Below, piece by piece: positions 36,686 to 45,825 of a stretch of 64,000 nt of DNA (position 1 is the stretch's first letter; the number at the start of each line of letters is the position of its first letter). The notes below the pieces were generated by a model, which worked only from the letters and a program-made list of their open reading frames with translations, was not told the origin of the DNA and ran no database searches. This DNA is from Nostoc linckia NIES-25 (lineage in GTDB: Bacteria; Cyanobacteriota; Cyanobacteriia; Cyanobacteriales; Nostocaceae). The stretch covers positions 3,264,534 to 3,328,533 of the forward strand of contig NZ_AP018222.1 in NCBI RefSeq assembly GCF_002368035.1, written 5' to 3'. Both the position numbers and the translations under genes were made by a program.

Positions 36686-38356
36686 ATGAGTCTTGTACTT
36701 CCCACTTTGACTGCTAGCCAGATGTTTGGGCAAAAAACAATTCGACCGCTTACTGCTGCTATCCTGTGCGGTATTGCTTTCATTAAGGATAGGCTGATTG
36801 CCATTGACAGTCTTAAAGGGCATCTACTGGAAATCGATCCTGCCTCTGACAACAGCAAAATTCTCAATCCGCATCAAGTTAAGGAATTTACCGATGTCAC
36901 TGGTTTAGCGATATGGGAGGATACACTGTGGGTGAGCCGCGATCGTAGCGTTTATTTGTGCCAGCTGAATGCTTTGGGTCTAGAGCATTTTGTCACTTTG
37001 CCTTATCCAGCTGACGGCGTTGCTGTTTGGGAAACAACAGTATACGTCAGCTGTCAAAGGTTAGGCTACATTCTAATTTTTGATCGCGAAAGCCGAAAAG
37101 AAATTACCAGATTTTATGCCCCTGGAGTTGGGGTAGAAAATTTGGCAGTCAGTGAGGAAATGTTGTGGATTTGCGATCGCACGGAACAAACAGTTTATGC
37201 GATGGACAGGGCCACTGGAGAAGTTGAGTTTAGCGTTCTGACGCCCTTTGAATCGCCTACAGGCATAGCAATACATAAAGATGGCGATACAGGCAAAGAA
37301 AGTTTGTATGTCGCCTACGCCTCTGAGGAGCCTTATATCCGGGATAATCCAAATGCTGACCCGAATCACGAGCTAACCTACCGCGATCGCACTTTTATTC
37401 ATCCCCTGTATTATCACTACGAACCCGATAAGCGCTATGCCCTCTCTAATGGCTATCTCATAGAAATGTCCTATGCAGAAGAAATTGCACCCTTAGACGA
37501 GGTTTATTTACCGGACGTAGAATGGCGCATCGCCCTACCATCAGAAACCGAGCGTCAAAAGGTGAAACACGTTGAACCCATTGGTTTACCCTTTACCGAA
37601 GAAGTGATAGATGGTCAACGCGTAGCAGTATTTAAATTTGAAGCCCTCACCCCAGGCGAACGCCATATATTTGGTTGGAAAGCTCTTTTAGAAGTTCGCA
37701 ATATTAAGTATCGCATCACACCCAAAGATGTGGAAGATATACCCGAACTTTCACCAGAATTGCAAAGCCGCTATCTCGTGGACGACGACGACCTAGCAAT
37801 GGATACTACCATTGTCCGCCGTGCCGCCAGAGATGCTATTGGTTCTGAAACCAATCTGCTACGGAAAATGTACAACATCCGTAATTATGTATACGATGAG
37901 CTTTCTTACGGTATTAAACCTTACATTGATACGCCAGATATAGTTTTAGAACGCGGTGTTGGTTCGTGCGGCGAATATGTCGGCGTTTTACTAGCCCTAT
38001 GTCGTTTGAATGGCATCCCCTGTCGTACAGTTGGCAGGTATAAATGTCCGCCCAATGGCGAACACCAAGGCGTACCCCTACAACCTGATTTTAATCACGT
38101 TTGGCTGGAGTTCTACGTACCGAATTTTGGTTGGTTGCCAATGGAATCAAATCCTGATGATGTCGGTCATGGCGGCCCATATCCCACGCGCTTTTTTATG
38201 GGTTTGTCCTGGTATCACATTGAAATTGGTAAAGGTATCACCTTTGAAACTGTAACCAGTCAAGGTGCTAGGTTAACCAAAGAAGATATCCCCATTGGGG
38301 ACTTGGCGATCAATCATATTCGGTTCACAATTCTTAAAGAATTGCCACCTTTTTAA
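36686..38356 (+). CDS. Beta-propeller-like N-terminus plus transglutaminase-like domain
   Basis: This protein has 556 residues. Residues 1-200 show repeating strand patterns (LIAIDSLKGHLLEIDP, LAIWEDTLWVSRD, LAVSEEMLWICDR) like an NHL or SMP-30-type propeller. A middle domain follows at about 200-370. Residues about 385-520 form a transglutaminase-like cysteine-protease fold: VGSCGEYVGVLLALCRLNGIP (Cys428), NHVWLEFYVPNFGW (His471) and then MESNPDD (acidic third member). No signal peptide is evident. Such domains hydrolyse or crosslink peptide amides; the target here is unknown. Confidence 0.82.
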   Translation: MSLVLPTLTASQMFGQKTIRPLTAAILCGIAFIKDRLIAIDSLKGHLLEIDPASDNSKILNPHQVKEFTDVTGLAIWEDTLWVSRDRSVYLCQLNALGLEHFVTLPYPADGVAVWETTVYVSCQRLGYILIFDRESRKEITRFYAPGVGVENLAVSEEMLWICDRTEQTVYAMDRATGEVEFSVLTPFESPTGIAIHKDGDTGKESLYVAYASEEPYIRDNPNADPNHELTYRDRTFIHPLYYHYEPDKRYALSNGYLIEMSYAEEIAPLDEVYLPDVEWRIALPSETERQKVKHVEPIGLPFTEEVIDGQRVAVFKFEALTPGERHIFGWKALLEVRNIKYRITPKDVEDIPELSPELQSRYLVDDDDLAMDTTIVRRAARDAIGSETNLLRKMYNIRNYVYDELSYGIKPYIDTPDIVLERGVGSCGEYVGVLLALCRLNGIPCRTVGRYKCPPNGEHQGVPLQPDFNHVWLEFYVPNFGWLPMESNPDDVGHGGPYPTRFFMGLSWYHIEIGKGITFETVTSQGARLTKEDIPIGDLAINHIRFTILKELPPF

Positions 38357-38498
38357 ATTTATTTGGGTATGGTTTTCTGAAGGGGCGATCGTGTCAAGGA
38401 TGATTTCTAGCGATCGCCCTGGCACTTTGCTACGATTCTCTTGAGTCAATCATGATGTTAAGTTGTCAAAGTCTGCTTGGAGTGAACCAGAAAGCTAA

Positions 38499-39092
38499 AT
38501 GTCTCCTGAAGAATTGAAGCAACTCGTCAAGCAGCACGGAAAGGCAGCAAAAGAATTTGAGAAAGAGGCTATTCAGATTGGCGATGCTTACTTTATTCAG
38601 AATTTCAAGTTTTCACCGACGATGCAGCAATCCTTGGATGCGCTTCTAGCCCCTAGAAAAAATCTTGATTATGGCATTCCTGATATTCGAGTCTTTGCAA
38701 AACCCAAAGGATATTATCTATTCAGTTCTGATGAAGAAGATACAGAGATTGAAATTACTGATTTGCTAGCTTTTGTGCGTGCGATTTATCCAGATAACTA
38801 TGTTCACTCCACAATGCCGGACTGGTGGACAGAGGAAGATATGCTAAATGAGGCTGAAGTTATGCAGCCGATAGATTTCGCTATCTGGATGTTAGATCGT
38901 TTTCAACCTGAAGATTCTGAAGAAGAAGCGTTACTGAACACATGGCTAGGCTCCTTAAAATCAGAGTTGGGGGAAGAGATTATTGCCTACAAGCTTGATG
39001 ATGATGACGATTCCAATTGCGCGTTTGCTCCATACATCTTTGAAGGGGAGCGTTGTATTATTCTGGTCGTCAGGTATTGGAGCCAGCTTTGA
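38499..39092 (+). CDS. Acidic cytoplasmic protein of unknown function
   Basis: This 197-residue protein is strongly acidic, with runs such as SSDEEDTEIEI and LDDDDDSN. It has a helical N-terminus (MSPEELKQLVKQHGKAAKEF) and a mixed C-terminus. No motif or family was recognised. It lies in a locally accessory-looking stretch, with the degenerate sequence at 39111-39311 just after it. Confidence 0.6.
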   Translation: MSPEELKQLVKQHGKAAKEFEKEAIQIGDAYFIQNFKFSPTMQQSLDALLAPRKNLDYGIPDIRVFAKPKGYYLFSSDEEDTEIEITDLLAFVRAIYPDNYVHSTMPDWWTEEDMLNEAEVMQPIDFAIWMLDRFQPEDSEEEALLNTWLGSLKSELGEEIIAYKLDDDDDSNCAFAPYIFEGERCIILVVRYWSQL

Positions 39093-39110
39093 ACCATTCC
39101 ATGCTGCGGG

Positions 39111-39311
39111 ATGTCTAAAAAGCCCAATGCACACCGACCGTATGAGCTATCTGCTGAGTGTTTGAGGGTGTTTGCGGCGGCTGATTGGGGACGTTAACCT
39201 GCTTTAATTCTGGCTTGTGACGTGCAGAAAGATTATTTGCTGTTCTCTGAGTGCGGTTACTCTCTGAACGTATCGGTTCACTACCAGACTATTTGCAGGA
39301 GGAGGTAGACG
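39111..39311 (+). pseudogene. Possible gene relic with an in-frame stop
   Basis: An ATG at 39111 opens 28 codons (MSKKPNAHRPYELSAECLR onward) to a TAA. The same frame then stays open for 36 more codons with protein-like content (PALILACDVQKDYLLFSECG) to TAG at 39311. The GC content of this stretch is higher than the flanks. Only the continuity of the frame supports it, and no family is recognised. Confidence 0.3.
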
Positions 39312-39473
39312 AGGGCTTGCGAATGGTGTTGTATCTCTAGCCGCAAGCTAACAAGTCACTGCACCGAAACGCCGCAAGCTAGTTGGCTGAGTTACATACG
39401 CCTTAACCCACCTTCAATAACTAACCAATCCCGATCTTGCTTTTTTATTACTTTTTCAGCAAGCCCTACGTAC

Positions 39474-40328
39474 TTACTTATGCACCTTTAAACTGGGCAA
39501 TGGATACGATTGATGCTGCTTGAAATCGGCAAACTCGCAAATAGAGTTAAATGGACAAAAGCGGCAGTGAGAGCCAGGATTTGGGGGAAAAATTTTACTA
39601 AAATTGCTGACTTCTTCTTGATAATTTTGTAAATCGCGCTGGTGTTTGTGGGCAATATTAGCTAACTCAAATTTTAAAGATTCTAACTCACTATTATTGA
39701 TGCTAATTAATTCGGATTTTTTACAAATTTCTAAATTATAAAATGAGGCAACGGCTTGTCTTCCAGGGTAAAGATAACGAGCAGCTAACAAATAAACTAA
39801 AGCCTGTCTTCGGTCAAAAGCTGATTTGCCAGTTTTGAAATCTAAAATATGTAAAGTGCGATCGCTCTCAATGAAAACGCAGTCCATAGCTGCGTATAAT
39901 CGAAAGCAAGAATCTTGCTGTTCGACAACAATTGGTTTCGGAAAACCTTCATCACCGGGAGTTAATTGGATAATATTTTTATCCAACAGCAACGGCGCAT
40001 CATGATATTTTTTCAAAATTTGCAGCACCCGTTGTCTAACTTGCTCGCTTGAACTAGCTAATTTTAATAGTTGTGCAACTTTTTCTACCCCATCGGATCG
40101 CTCTAAGAGGTGTCTGTGATTATGAAACTCATAAACGCCTTTTTGGGCAAGTATTCCAATCCGCTGGGGTGCGGTAGCTTTCGCTAAGAGTGCTTTGACT
40201 TGTGGTTCGTTTTGCCGCGCTTTGATAAACCCCCGTCTCATCTGGCAATGCCAGCGTTCTTGCCCTGACGCTGGGGCAACTAAAGACCAAAGGTGATAAC
40301 TGGCAAAAGGTCGATCGGGGGTTGACAT
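39474..40328 (-). CDS. PD-(D/E)XK nuclease with 4Fe-4S cysteines (Cas4/AddB-like)
   Basis: The likely start is the ATG at 40328, giving 284 residues. The nuclease core is at about 150-195: AAMDCVFIESDRTLHILDFKTGK has the Asp and the D-x-K. One Cys near the N-terminus (Cys28, ERWHCQMRR) and three at the C-terminus (Cys255, 258, 264 in HCRFCPFNSIC) reproduce the iron-sulfur pattern of Cas4 and AddB. No cas, addA or recB gene is nearby, so it is a stand-alone exonuclease-like protein, perhaps in repair. It is divergent from the phosphohexomutase gene. Confidence 0.82.
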   Translation of the reverse strand: MSTPDRPFASYHLWSLVAPASGQERWHCQMRRGFIKARQNEPQVKALLAKATAPQRIGILAQKGVYEFHNHRHLLERSDGVEKVAQLLKLASSSEQVRQRVLQILKKYHDAPLLLDKNIIQLTPGDEGFPKPIVVEQQDSCFRLYAAMDCVFIESDRTLHILDFKTGKSAFDRRQALVYLLAARYLYPGRQAVASFYNLEICKKSELISINNSELESLKFELANIAHKHQRDLQNYQEEVSNFSKIFPPNPGSHCRFCPFNSICEFADFKQHQSYPLPSLKVHK

Positions 40329-40475
40329 TGCTCGGAAACGGTGAGAGAAAGTACGGTGAGAATAACTATGTTCGGCAGTTTCCACCGAACATAACCTCGG
40401 AGGATACTTGCTGCTACACACGCTTTGCGGGAAGCTTTTAATAGTACTGATGATGTACGGGAGCAAGTGGCAGAA

Positions 40476-41906
40476 ATGAGCGCTAGCAGTAATTCCAGCA
40501 AGATAAAATTCGGTACCGATGGATGGCGAGGCATTATTGCCGATGACTTTACTTTTTCCAATGTGAGGAAAGTAACAAGAGCGATCGCTAGTTACCTCGA
40601 AACAGCCTATACAAAAGATAGGTCAGTACTTATAGCCTACGATACTCGGTTTTTAGCTGACCAGTTTGCCCGCACAGCAGCCCAAGTCTTGGCAGATTTG
40701 GGTTGGAGTGTGAAAATTACCGATCGGGATTGTCCCACACCAGTAATTGCCTACAACGCCCGTCACCTAAATTCCGCTGGGGCGTTAATGTTTACTGCTA
40801 GCCATAATCCAGCACCATACTGTGGAATTAAATATATCCCCGATTATGCTGGACCTGCCACTCCAGAGATTACTGATACTATTGTGGCAAATATAGAAAG
40901 TGCATCGGATGAACCGCCTAGCAACAATCCATCTGGTTCAATTTCTACTTTCAATCCCAAGCCAGATTACCTGCAATTTATCTACACTCTGCTAGATATA
41001 GATAAAATTAAGAGCGCTAATTTAAAAGTAAAATACGATGCTCTCTATTCTACTTCTCGCGGATATTTAGATGAAGTTTTGCAACAAAGCGGCGCTCAAT
41101 TAGAAAGTTTCCACACTTGGAGAGATGTATTATTTGGCGGGGGAATGCCAGAACCCAAAGGCGAACAATTAGTTGAGTTAGTAGAAGCAGTAGTCAAGGA
41201 TCGCGCCGATTTGGGTTTGGCGACAGATGGAGATAGCGATCGCTTTGGTATTGTTGACGAACAAGGTACTGTCCTCACTCCGAATACTGTGCTGTTAGTT
41301 TTAGCACGACATTTAATCAAAAATAAAGGTAAAAGCGGCGCCATAGTTCGCACTGTGGCTACAACCCACCTGCTGGATAACTTTGCGGCTAAATATGGGC
41401 TGCAAATTTATGAAACACCAGTAGGCTTTAAATACATTGGTGAAAAAATGCGGGAAACTGCCGTACTGATTGGTGGGGAAGAATCAGGCGGATTAAGTGT
41501 AATTGGGCATATTCCCGAAAAAGACGGTGTTTTAGCGGATATGCTAGTGGCAGAAGCCATTGCTTATGAAGGTAAACCCCTGAGTCAGCTAGTTAAGGAA
41601 GCGATCGCTGAAGCTGACGGGCCGCTTTACAATACCCGTCTTGATTTGCACCTTACAGAGTCTCACAAAACCGCTGTTATTGACTCCTTCACCAAAAATC
41701 CACCCGCAGAGGTAGCAGGAATCAAAGTTAAGGAAGTCGGGCGTAAAGACGGTATTAAACTCTATTTAGAAGAAGGTAGCTGGGTACTGCTACGTCCTTC
41801 CGGTACAGAACCCTTGGTGCGCGTTTACCTAGAAACCAACTCTCCTGAAAAACTCTCCCAAATCTCTCAAAAGATGGAAAATGTCATTGCTAAGCTAGAA
41901 GCATAA
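40476..41906 (+). CDS. Phosphoglucomutase/phosphomannomutase family enzyme
   Basis: From the ATG at 40476 (MSASSNSSKIKFGTDGWRGI) the enzyme has 476 residues and all four family loops: TASHNP at 107-112 (phosphoserine Ser109), DGDSDRFGIVDE at 251 onward (metal site), GEESGG (sugar binding) and RPSGTEPLVRVY near the C-terminus (phosphate binding). It interconverts 1- and 6-phosphates of hexoses, feeding glycogen and nucleotide sugars. A TTG at 40425 gives a less likely longer form. Its intact loops contrast with the degenerate mutase domain at 4790-7318. Confidence 0.92.
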   Translation: MSASSNSSKIKFGTDGWRGIIADDFTFSNVRKVTRAIASYLETAYTKDRSVLIAYDTRFLADQFARTAAQVLADLGWSVKITDRDCPTPVIAYNARHLNSAGALMFTASHNPAPYCGIKYIPDYAGPATPEITDTIVANIESASDEPPSNNPSGSISTFNPKPDYLQFIYTLLDIDKIKSANLKVKYDALYSTSRGYLDEVLQQSGAQLESFHTWRDVLFGGGMPEPKGEQLVELVEAVVKDRADLGLATDGDSDRFGIVDEQGTVLTPNTVLLVLARHLIKNKGKSGAIVRTVATTHLLDNFAAKYGLQIYETPVGFKYIGEKMRETAVLIGGEESGGLSVIGHIPEKDGVLADMLVAEAIAYEGKPLSQLVKEAIAEADGPLYNTRLDLHLTESHKTAVIDSFTKNPPAEVAGIKVKEVGRKDGIKLYLEEGSWVLLRPSGTEPLVRVYLETNSPEKLSQISQKMENVIAKLEA

Positions 41907-41918
41907 GAGTTAGGGGTA

Positions 41919-41940
41919 GAGACGCGATTCATCGCGTCTG
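41919..41940. repeat. Short palindromic repeat, family D copy 2
   Basis: AGAGACGCGATTCATCGCGT lies just after the phosphohexomutase stop and is followed by GTACAAGAGTTAAGAGTT. The same composite, with tails of TTAGGAGTTAAGA units, recurs at 47549-47600. Confidence 0.75.
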
Positions 41941-42028
41941 TACAAGAGTTAAGAGTTGTAAATTAGCAATTCTTAACTCTTAATTTATAACTTCGCTCAA
42001 ACTCCTCACTCCTAACTTTTATTAAGAT

Positions 42029-42304
42029 ATGAAAACTTTAGCTCCTTTTTTAACAATCGTAGTTGTAGCTGTTTGGGTAGTGGCGATCGCAATTATTTCA
42101 GTTCAAAATGCCACACCAGTATCGTTAAAATTCTTAACATTTCAATCAATACAAATACCAGCAGGTTTAGTTTTAGCTTTTAGTGCAGTTATAGGATTAA
42201 TCGGCACAGCACTGCTGCAACCATTGTGGAATCTTGGTGGTTATGGACAGGGTAATTCTCGGTTAGAAGATGATGCCGAATTTTTTGTTGATGATGATTT
42301 TTGA
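42029..42304 (+). CDS. LapA-domain (DUF1049) small membrane protein
   Basis: This 91-residue protein has two hydrophobic helices (about 8-27 and 43-64) joined by the LapA signature ISVQNATPVSLKF ... LPAG-type turn, here IQIPAGLVLAFSAVIG. It ends in an acidic tail (EDDAEFFVDDDF). LapA-domain proteins help assemble lipopolysaccharide machinery in proteobacteria; the role in cyanobacteria is unknown. A terminator follows 10 bp after the stop. Confidence 0.82.
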   Translation: MKTLAPFLTIVVVAVWVVAIAIISVQNATPVSLKFLTFQSIQIPAGLVLAFSAVIGLIGTALLQPLWNLGGYGQGNSRLEDDAEFFVDDDF

Positions 42305-42313
42305 GGGTTGATA

Positions 42314-42342
42314 TGAAAAAAGCCTGCGTTAGCAAGCTTTTT
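42314..42342 (+). terminator. Rho-independent terminator after the LapA-domain gene
   Basis: AAAAAAGCCTGC pairs with GCAAGCTTTTT around GTTA, with one mismatch. The downstream T tract is part of the stem, so the structure may work on both strands. Confidence 0.65.
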
Positions 42343-42379
42343 CGGAAAGTTTCAAGAAAGCGATCGCTCTTTTATAAAA

Positions 42380-42772
42380 TTAAAATGTCCATTCATGATC
42401 TGGATCGTCAAGGGCGGCGCGAACAGAAGCTAAATTTGCAAGTTCTTTGAACGGGCTGGATTTAGCTATTTCTGTAATAGAGTTTAAGGTAAGGGCTAGT
42501 TGTTCATTATTACCGGATGCGATCGCATTATCAACAACAGCAAATAAAGCACGAAAGTTATTTGCACGTTCATCAAAAGAGCGATCTAAATACGCCATCA
42601 GCAAATCTCGCTGGGCATTAATCCTAGTGATTGTTTCTTTTTCCCAAGCATCAATATTACGTCTCTTTGTCTGTTCCTCTTCGGCAACTTTAAGGTAATC
42701 TGTGTAAGCTGAAACTACTTGCTGTAGAGATTCAGCAGGATTAATAAATTCCTTGATTATTTTGAGTGTCAT
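42380..42772 (-). CDS. Small partner protein of an unknown two-gene cassette
   Basis: This 130-residue protein is all-helical and soluble, with a charged central helix (YLKVAEEEQTKRRNIDAWEKE) and repeated Ala/Leu heptads to the C-terminus (EWTF). No family was recognised. Its start lies two bases after the stop of the 323-residue gene (TAG-AA-ATG), so the two are translationally coupled. Confidence 0.7.
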   Translation of the reverse strand: MTLKIIKEFINPAESLQQVVSAYTDYLKVAEEEQTKRRNIDAWEKETITRINAQRDLLMAYLDRSFDERANNFRALFAVVDNAIASGNNEQLALTLNSITEIAKSSPFKELANLASVRAALDDPDHEWTF

Positions 42773-42774
42773 TT

Positions 42775-43746
42775 CTAATTGCCTCCCAAAGTACGATACT
42801 TCGCTTGGATAGTCGCAGTAGTGGGATTAAGCTGCCCTTCACTGTCTAAAACAGGAGTTTTCATAATTTCTGCAAGTGCTTTCACAAAAAGTGCGACTTT
42901 TTGAAACTTCTTAGCATCCCTGTTTTTGTCGAATGATGGTAAAGATTCAAGTTCTTGAATACCTAGAATAGCGCATTCATTCAGACATTCAAATACGCCC
43001 TGTAACTCATTAATCCGCCGTCTTACTTGTTGCATAAAGTCTTTTGCTGCTTCAATTTTAGCGATCGCTGTGTTGACTTCAGCGTTGTACTCCCATGCTT
43101 TCGTCAATGCTTTTTCGCCTTCACCAGCAAGTACAAAACCTCCAATAAGGACAGCTGGCCCAACCGTGATACCACCTAACACAAGAGAACCAAGAGCCAT
43201 ACCTCCGCCACCAGCAGCTAATGAACCACCGCCCAGCCATGCTAAAGTTGCATTCCAGGCTGCTGCACCGCTAAGTCCTCCTATAAGTGTCCCAGTACTC
43301 GCCACTCCTACAGAGGTAGCAAGACTCATTGCACCACCGTACCCTGCTGCTGCTGCCCCAATAGCCTTAGCTCCACCTTTGAAAAACTGTTCAGCCTCCA
43401 TTGCAGCAGTTTTGTACTCTTTGATCTGCTGAACTGAAATTCCGTCTAACCCCTCTAAAAATTCCTTTTCACTTTGTTTTGCTTTACCAATGTTTCGTTC
43501 AATAAAGTCAACAAAGCGCCCAATTGTACTCATCATCACATCAAGCTGGAGTTGGCCATACTCTTCTGCAAGCTCATTAGTTATCTCCCAGTCAGCTTTC
43601 AACTCACTGACTGCATTTGAGTGGCGCTTTTCGGCACGTTCACCAATCTCTTTTGCCTCATTCATATTGCCAAAACCTTCAGCACCTTTGACTGCTCCGA
43701 AAGCAGCAGTTCCCAAAGCAATAGCACCCAAGATAAGTGGAATCAT
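42775..43746 (-). CDS. Coil / Gly-Ala-rich hydrophobic / coil protein, unknown
   Basis: This protein has 323 residues. A short hydrophobic N-terminus (MIPLILGAIALGTAAFGAVK) precedes a helical region with coiled-coil character (30-125). Residues about 128-215 are Gly/Ala-rich and hydrophobic (AIGAAAAGYGGAMSLATSVG, then WLGGGSLAAGGGGMALG), enough for two or three membrane helices. A second charged helical region runs from 220 to 290 and a short tail follows. Coil-hydrophobic-coil is the layout of alpha pore-forming proteins, but no sequence link is shown. I have the impression of similar proteins in unrelated bacteria, which suggests horizontal spread. It forms a coupled pair with the 130-residue gene. 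Confidence 0.7.
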   Translation of the reverse strand: MIPLILGAIALGTAAFGAVKGAEGFGNMNEAKEIGERAEKRHSNAVSELKADWEITNELAEEYGQLQLDVMMSTIGRFVDFIERNIGKAKQSEKEFLEGLDGISVQQIKEYKTAAMEAEQFFKGGAKAIGAAAAGYGGAMSLATSVGVASTGTLIGGLSGAAAWNATLAWLGGGSLAAGGGGMALGSLVLGGITVGPAVLIGGFVLAGEGEKALTKAWEYNAEVNTAIAKIEAAKDFMQQVRRRINELQGVFECLNECAILGIQELESLPSFDKNRDAKKFQKVALFVKALAEIMKTPVLDSEGQLNPTTATIQAKYRTLGGN

Positions 43747-43877
43747 GAAATACTCCTGATTGTGATTAGTATTTGGTTAATACTTGTCTACGGGTTAAAC
43801 ATAAAAACAAGGCATCACCTTATACTTATACTTCCCTAACATACTAATTAATGAACATTCATGAGGTATAAATTTAA

Positions 43878-43949
43878 TTACGTGATAAATAGATCGGTTA
43901 GCCAAAGTGCTAATGTGTGAGGCAACTGGGCATCAATCCAAATTTTCAT
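43878..43949 (-). pseudogene. Truncated DUF5615-like PIN toxin
   Basis: Just after the DUF433 gene, on the same strand, an ATG at 43949 opens MKIWIDAQLPHTLALWLTD, the start of DUF5615 PIN-like toxins (MKIWVDAQLPPxLAxWL). After 23 residues the frame stops at TAA (43878), so the acidic catalytic residues beyond the first Asp are missing. The remainder of the gene is not found in the next 130 bp. Confidence 0.7.
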
Positions 43950-43972
43950 GCTGTCAGTCGAGGAAAGTCAGT

Positions 43973-44179
43973 TCACCGTGCTGCAAACAATAAACAGGCT
44001 TGAATATCTTCGAGTTCGAGATCGGGAAAATCCTCTAAAATTTCACAAACACTGACATTCTCAGCCAACATTTCTAAAATGTCAGTTACACGAATTCTCA
44101 TGCCTCGAACACAAGGACGACCAGCACACTGACCGGGAGTTTGAGTAATACGAGTCAACAAATCAGCCCTTGAGTTCAT
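43973..44179 (-). CDS. DUF433 antitoxin-like protein
   Basis: The 68-residue protein shows the DUF433 pattern: ITQTPGQCAGRPCVRGMRIRVTDIL followed by LEDFPDLELEDIQACLLFAAR. DUF433 proteins have a winged-helix fold and commonly pair with DUF5615 toxins. Here the partner survives only as a 23-codon remnant 23 bp downstream. The antitoxin frame itself looks intact. Confidence 0.85.
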   Translation of the reverse strand: MNSRADLLTRITQTPGQCAGRPCVRGMRIRVTDILEMLAENVSVCEILEDFPDLELEDIQACLLFAAR

Positions 44180-44294
44180 GGAAGTGTTTTAATATTTGAA
44201 ACTTTTATTTAATTGTGCGATCGCAATTATCCAAAGCTCACATTTGAGTACAGTAGAGAGGCGATCGCCATTTTTTAAACCTCAACAACAGCAG

Positions 44295-45005
44295 CTAAAT
44301 TTGGCAGTTTTGAGCTAGTTTTCCTTCTAGATAATCAATGAATTCCAGAATTTCTGTATCAGTGAGTTGTAGGCGCGATCGCTTGCCATATTTCTGCTGT
44401 AAATACTCTCTCCCTTGTTCTGGAGTCCAGTTTAATTGTGCTAAATATCTGTCAGTTTGAGCTATCAGCACTGTCTGGATTTCTGAAGGCGTTGTATTAG
44501 TAAATATTTGTATTGGTTCTTGATTTAAATTTTGAATAGAATTAATTTTTAAACTTACTCTTTGTCCTATAGCTTGCCAGTCAATTTCTTTATGTCCATC
44601 CCAACTAACACCTACAGTGCGATAAGTTACTGGATCGTAAATATTGCAAAAAACTACATTACTATCTCCTGGACTAACGGCGATCGTTAGTGGATTAGGC
44701 AGGTGTTCAGAAGTAAGAACATCTAAAGATAACAATAAACTTTTAGAAAAGTAAGATTCACTTCCTGAACGAATAATATAAGGTTTGTCTGCCAAAATAT
44801 ATAAATCGTTTTTTTCAACTACTTTAAACTTAGTTTCAACCTTTTTATTAACTTCTATTCCTGTTATCACCCCAGTTAAAGCTCTCTCATAAATTGGGAT
44901 ACGTTTTTCATCTTCAGATAGCATATACCAACAATGATCGTTTTCTCTGCTGACAAACACGTATTGAGGTTTTGGAATAGCTCCGAATCCTAATTTAACT
45001 TCCAT
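44295..45005 (-). CDS. Hypothetical protein with cyanobacterial C-terminal helical motif
   Basis: This 236-residue protein has a mostly beta-strand N-terminal two-thirds (VFVSRENDHCWYMLSEDEKR, IPIYERALTGVITGIEV) and a helical C-terminus reading LNWTPEQGREYLQQKYGKRS and LTDTEILEFIDYLE. That C-terminal motif recurs in other cyanobacterial proteins as a small accessory domain of unknown role. No catalytic motif is visible. Confidence 0.65.
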   Translation of the reverse strand: MEVKLGFGAIPKPQYVFVSRENDHCWYMLSEDEKRIPIYERALTGVITGIEVNKKVETKFKVVEKNDLYILADKPYIIRSGSESYFSKSLLLSLDVLTSEHLPNPLTIAVSPGDSNVVFCNIYDPVTYRTVGVSWDGHKEIDWQAIGQRVSLKINSIQNLNQEPIQIFTNTTPSEIQTVLIAQTDRYLAQLNWTPEQGREYLQQKYGKRSRLQLTDTEILEFIDYLEGKLAQNCQI

Positions 45006-45825
45006 ATTTTTGAGCGAGTTTTCTTAAATTAATTTGTTTAGCAGCAAGCTTTAACGATTTGTACCGTTAAGCCATGAGTTCCTTTATAGATATAATTCCC
45101 TAGACAGGAGTTAAATTAACATTAAGGCAACCAAAGTTACGGTTTTTTTGTGCATCACTCATAACTTTTCTCAACAGAGATGTTGAGTATTAACATTGAT
45201 TTTTTAGACTTGACAAGACTGTACTTTTCTGAAAATAAATATCTTAATATTTCTTAAATATTACCTAGTTATATTGATGCAGCTTAGAGATTTGAAGAAT
45301 TTTAGACAATAATTTGGCAATTTAATAATATTTTACAAAATCAGATTAACTTCCTCTCAAGTGGTGTTGGCTAACGAGGGAAAGGTGGGAATTTAATCGC
45401 GATCGCTAATTTCAGTCGAATTTGCAACAGATGGCTGCATATACCTCTGTCTAACCTTGACACTGCGTCCTAATCCCCTGAAAACGCCTCCTATGTCAAT
45501 CGGTTAATTCTATGAAAACCATTTAAAAAAGGGAATTTCAGCTTTTTGTATTTTGTAACTATTTTTATAAAAATAGTTAATAAAAAAGTTTTATGTAGTA
45601 TTTTTAGGTTTATATAACCTTTTTAAGGTAATGAAAGCCTAAATAAAGCTATTTAAATTATCTAGCGGCAAATAGCAAGCTTTTACAGATTCAGACCCAC
45701 TTTCTTTTCTATGTAATTTGCACAATAATGACAACCACAAGACCTCACGCATCGCCGTCTCAGGCAAGGTGAAGGCAAACGTTTGAGCCACAAGTTTGAC
45801 AAGAAGCTATAAGAGGCAAACAACA
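45006..45825. other. Leader region upstream of chlL
   Basis: About 820 bp of AT-rich sequence separates a minus-strand gene from chlL. No open frame of note and no repeat-family element is present. Long leaders are usual before chlL in filamentous cyanobacteria. No regulator site could be fixed; TTGACA at about 45219 with an AT-rich hexamer 17 bp downstream is a possible promoter. Confidence 0.45.
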
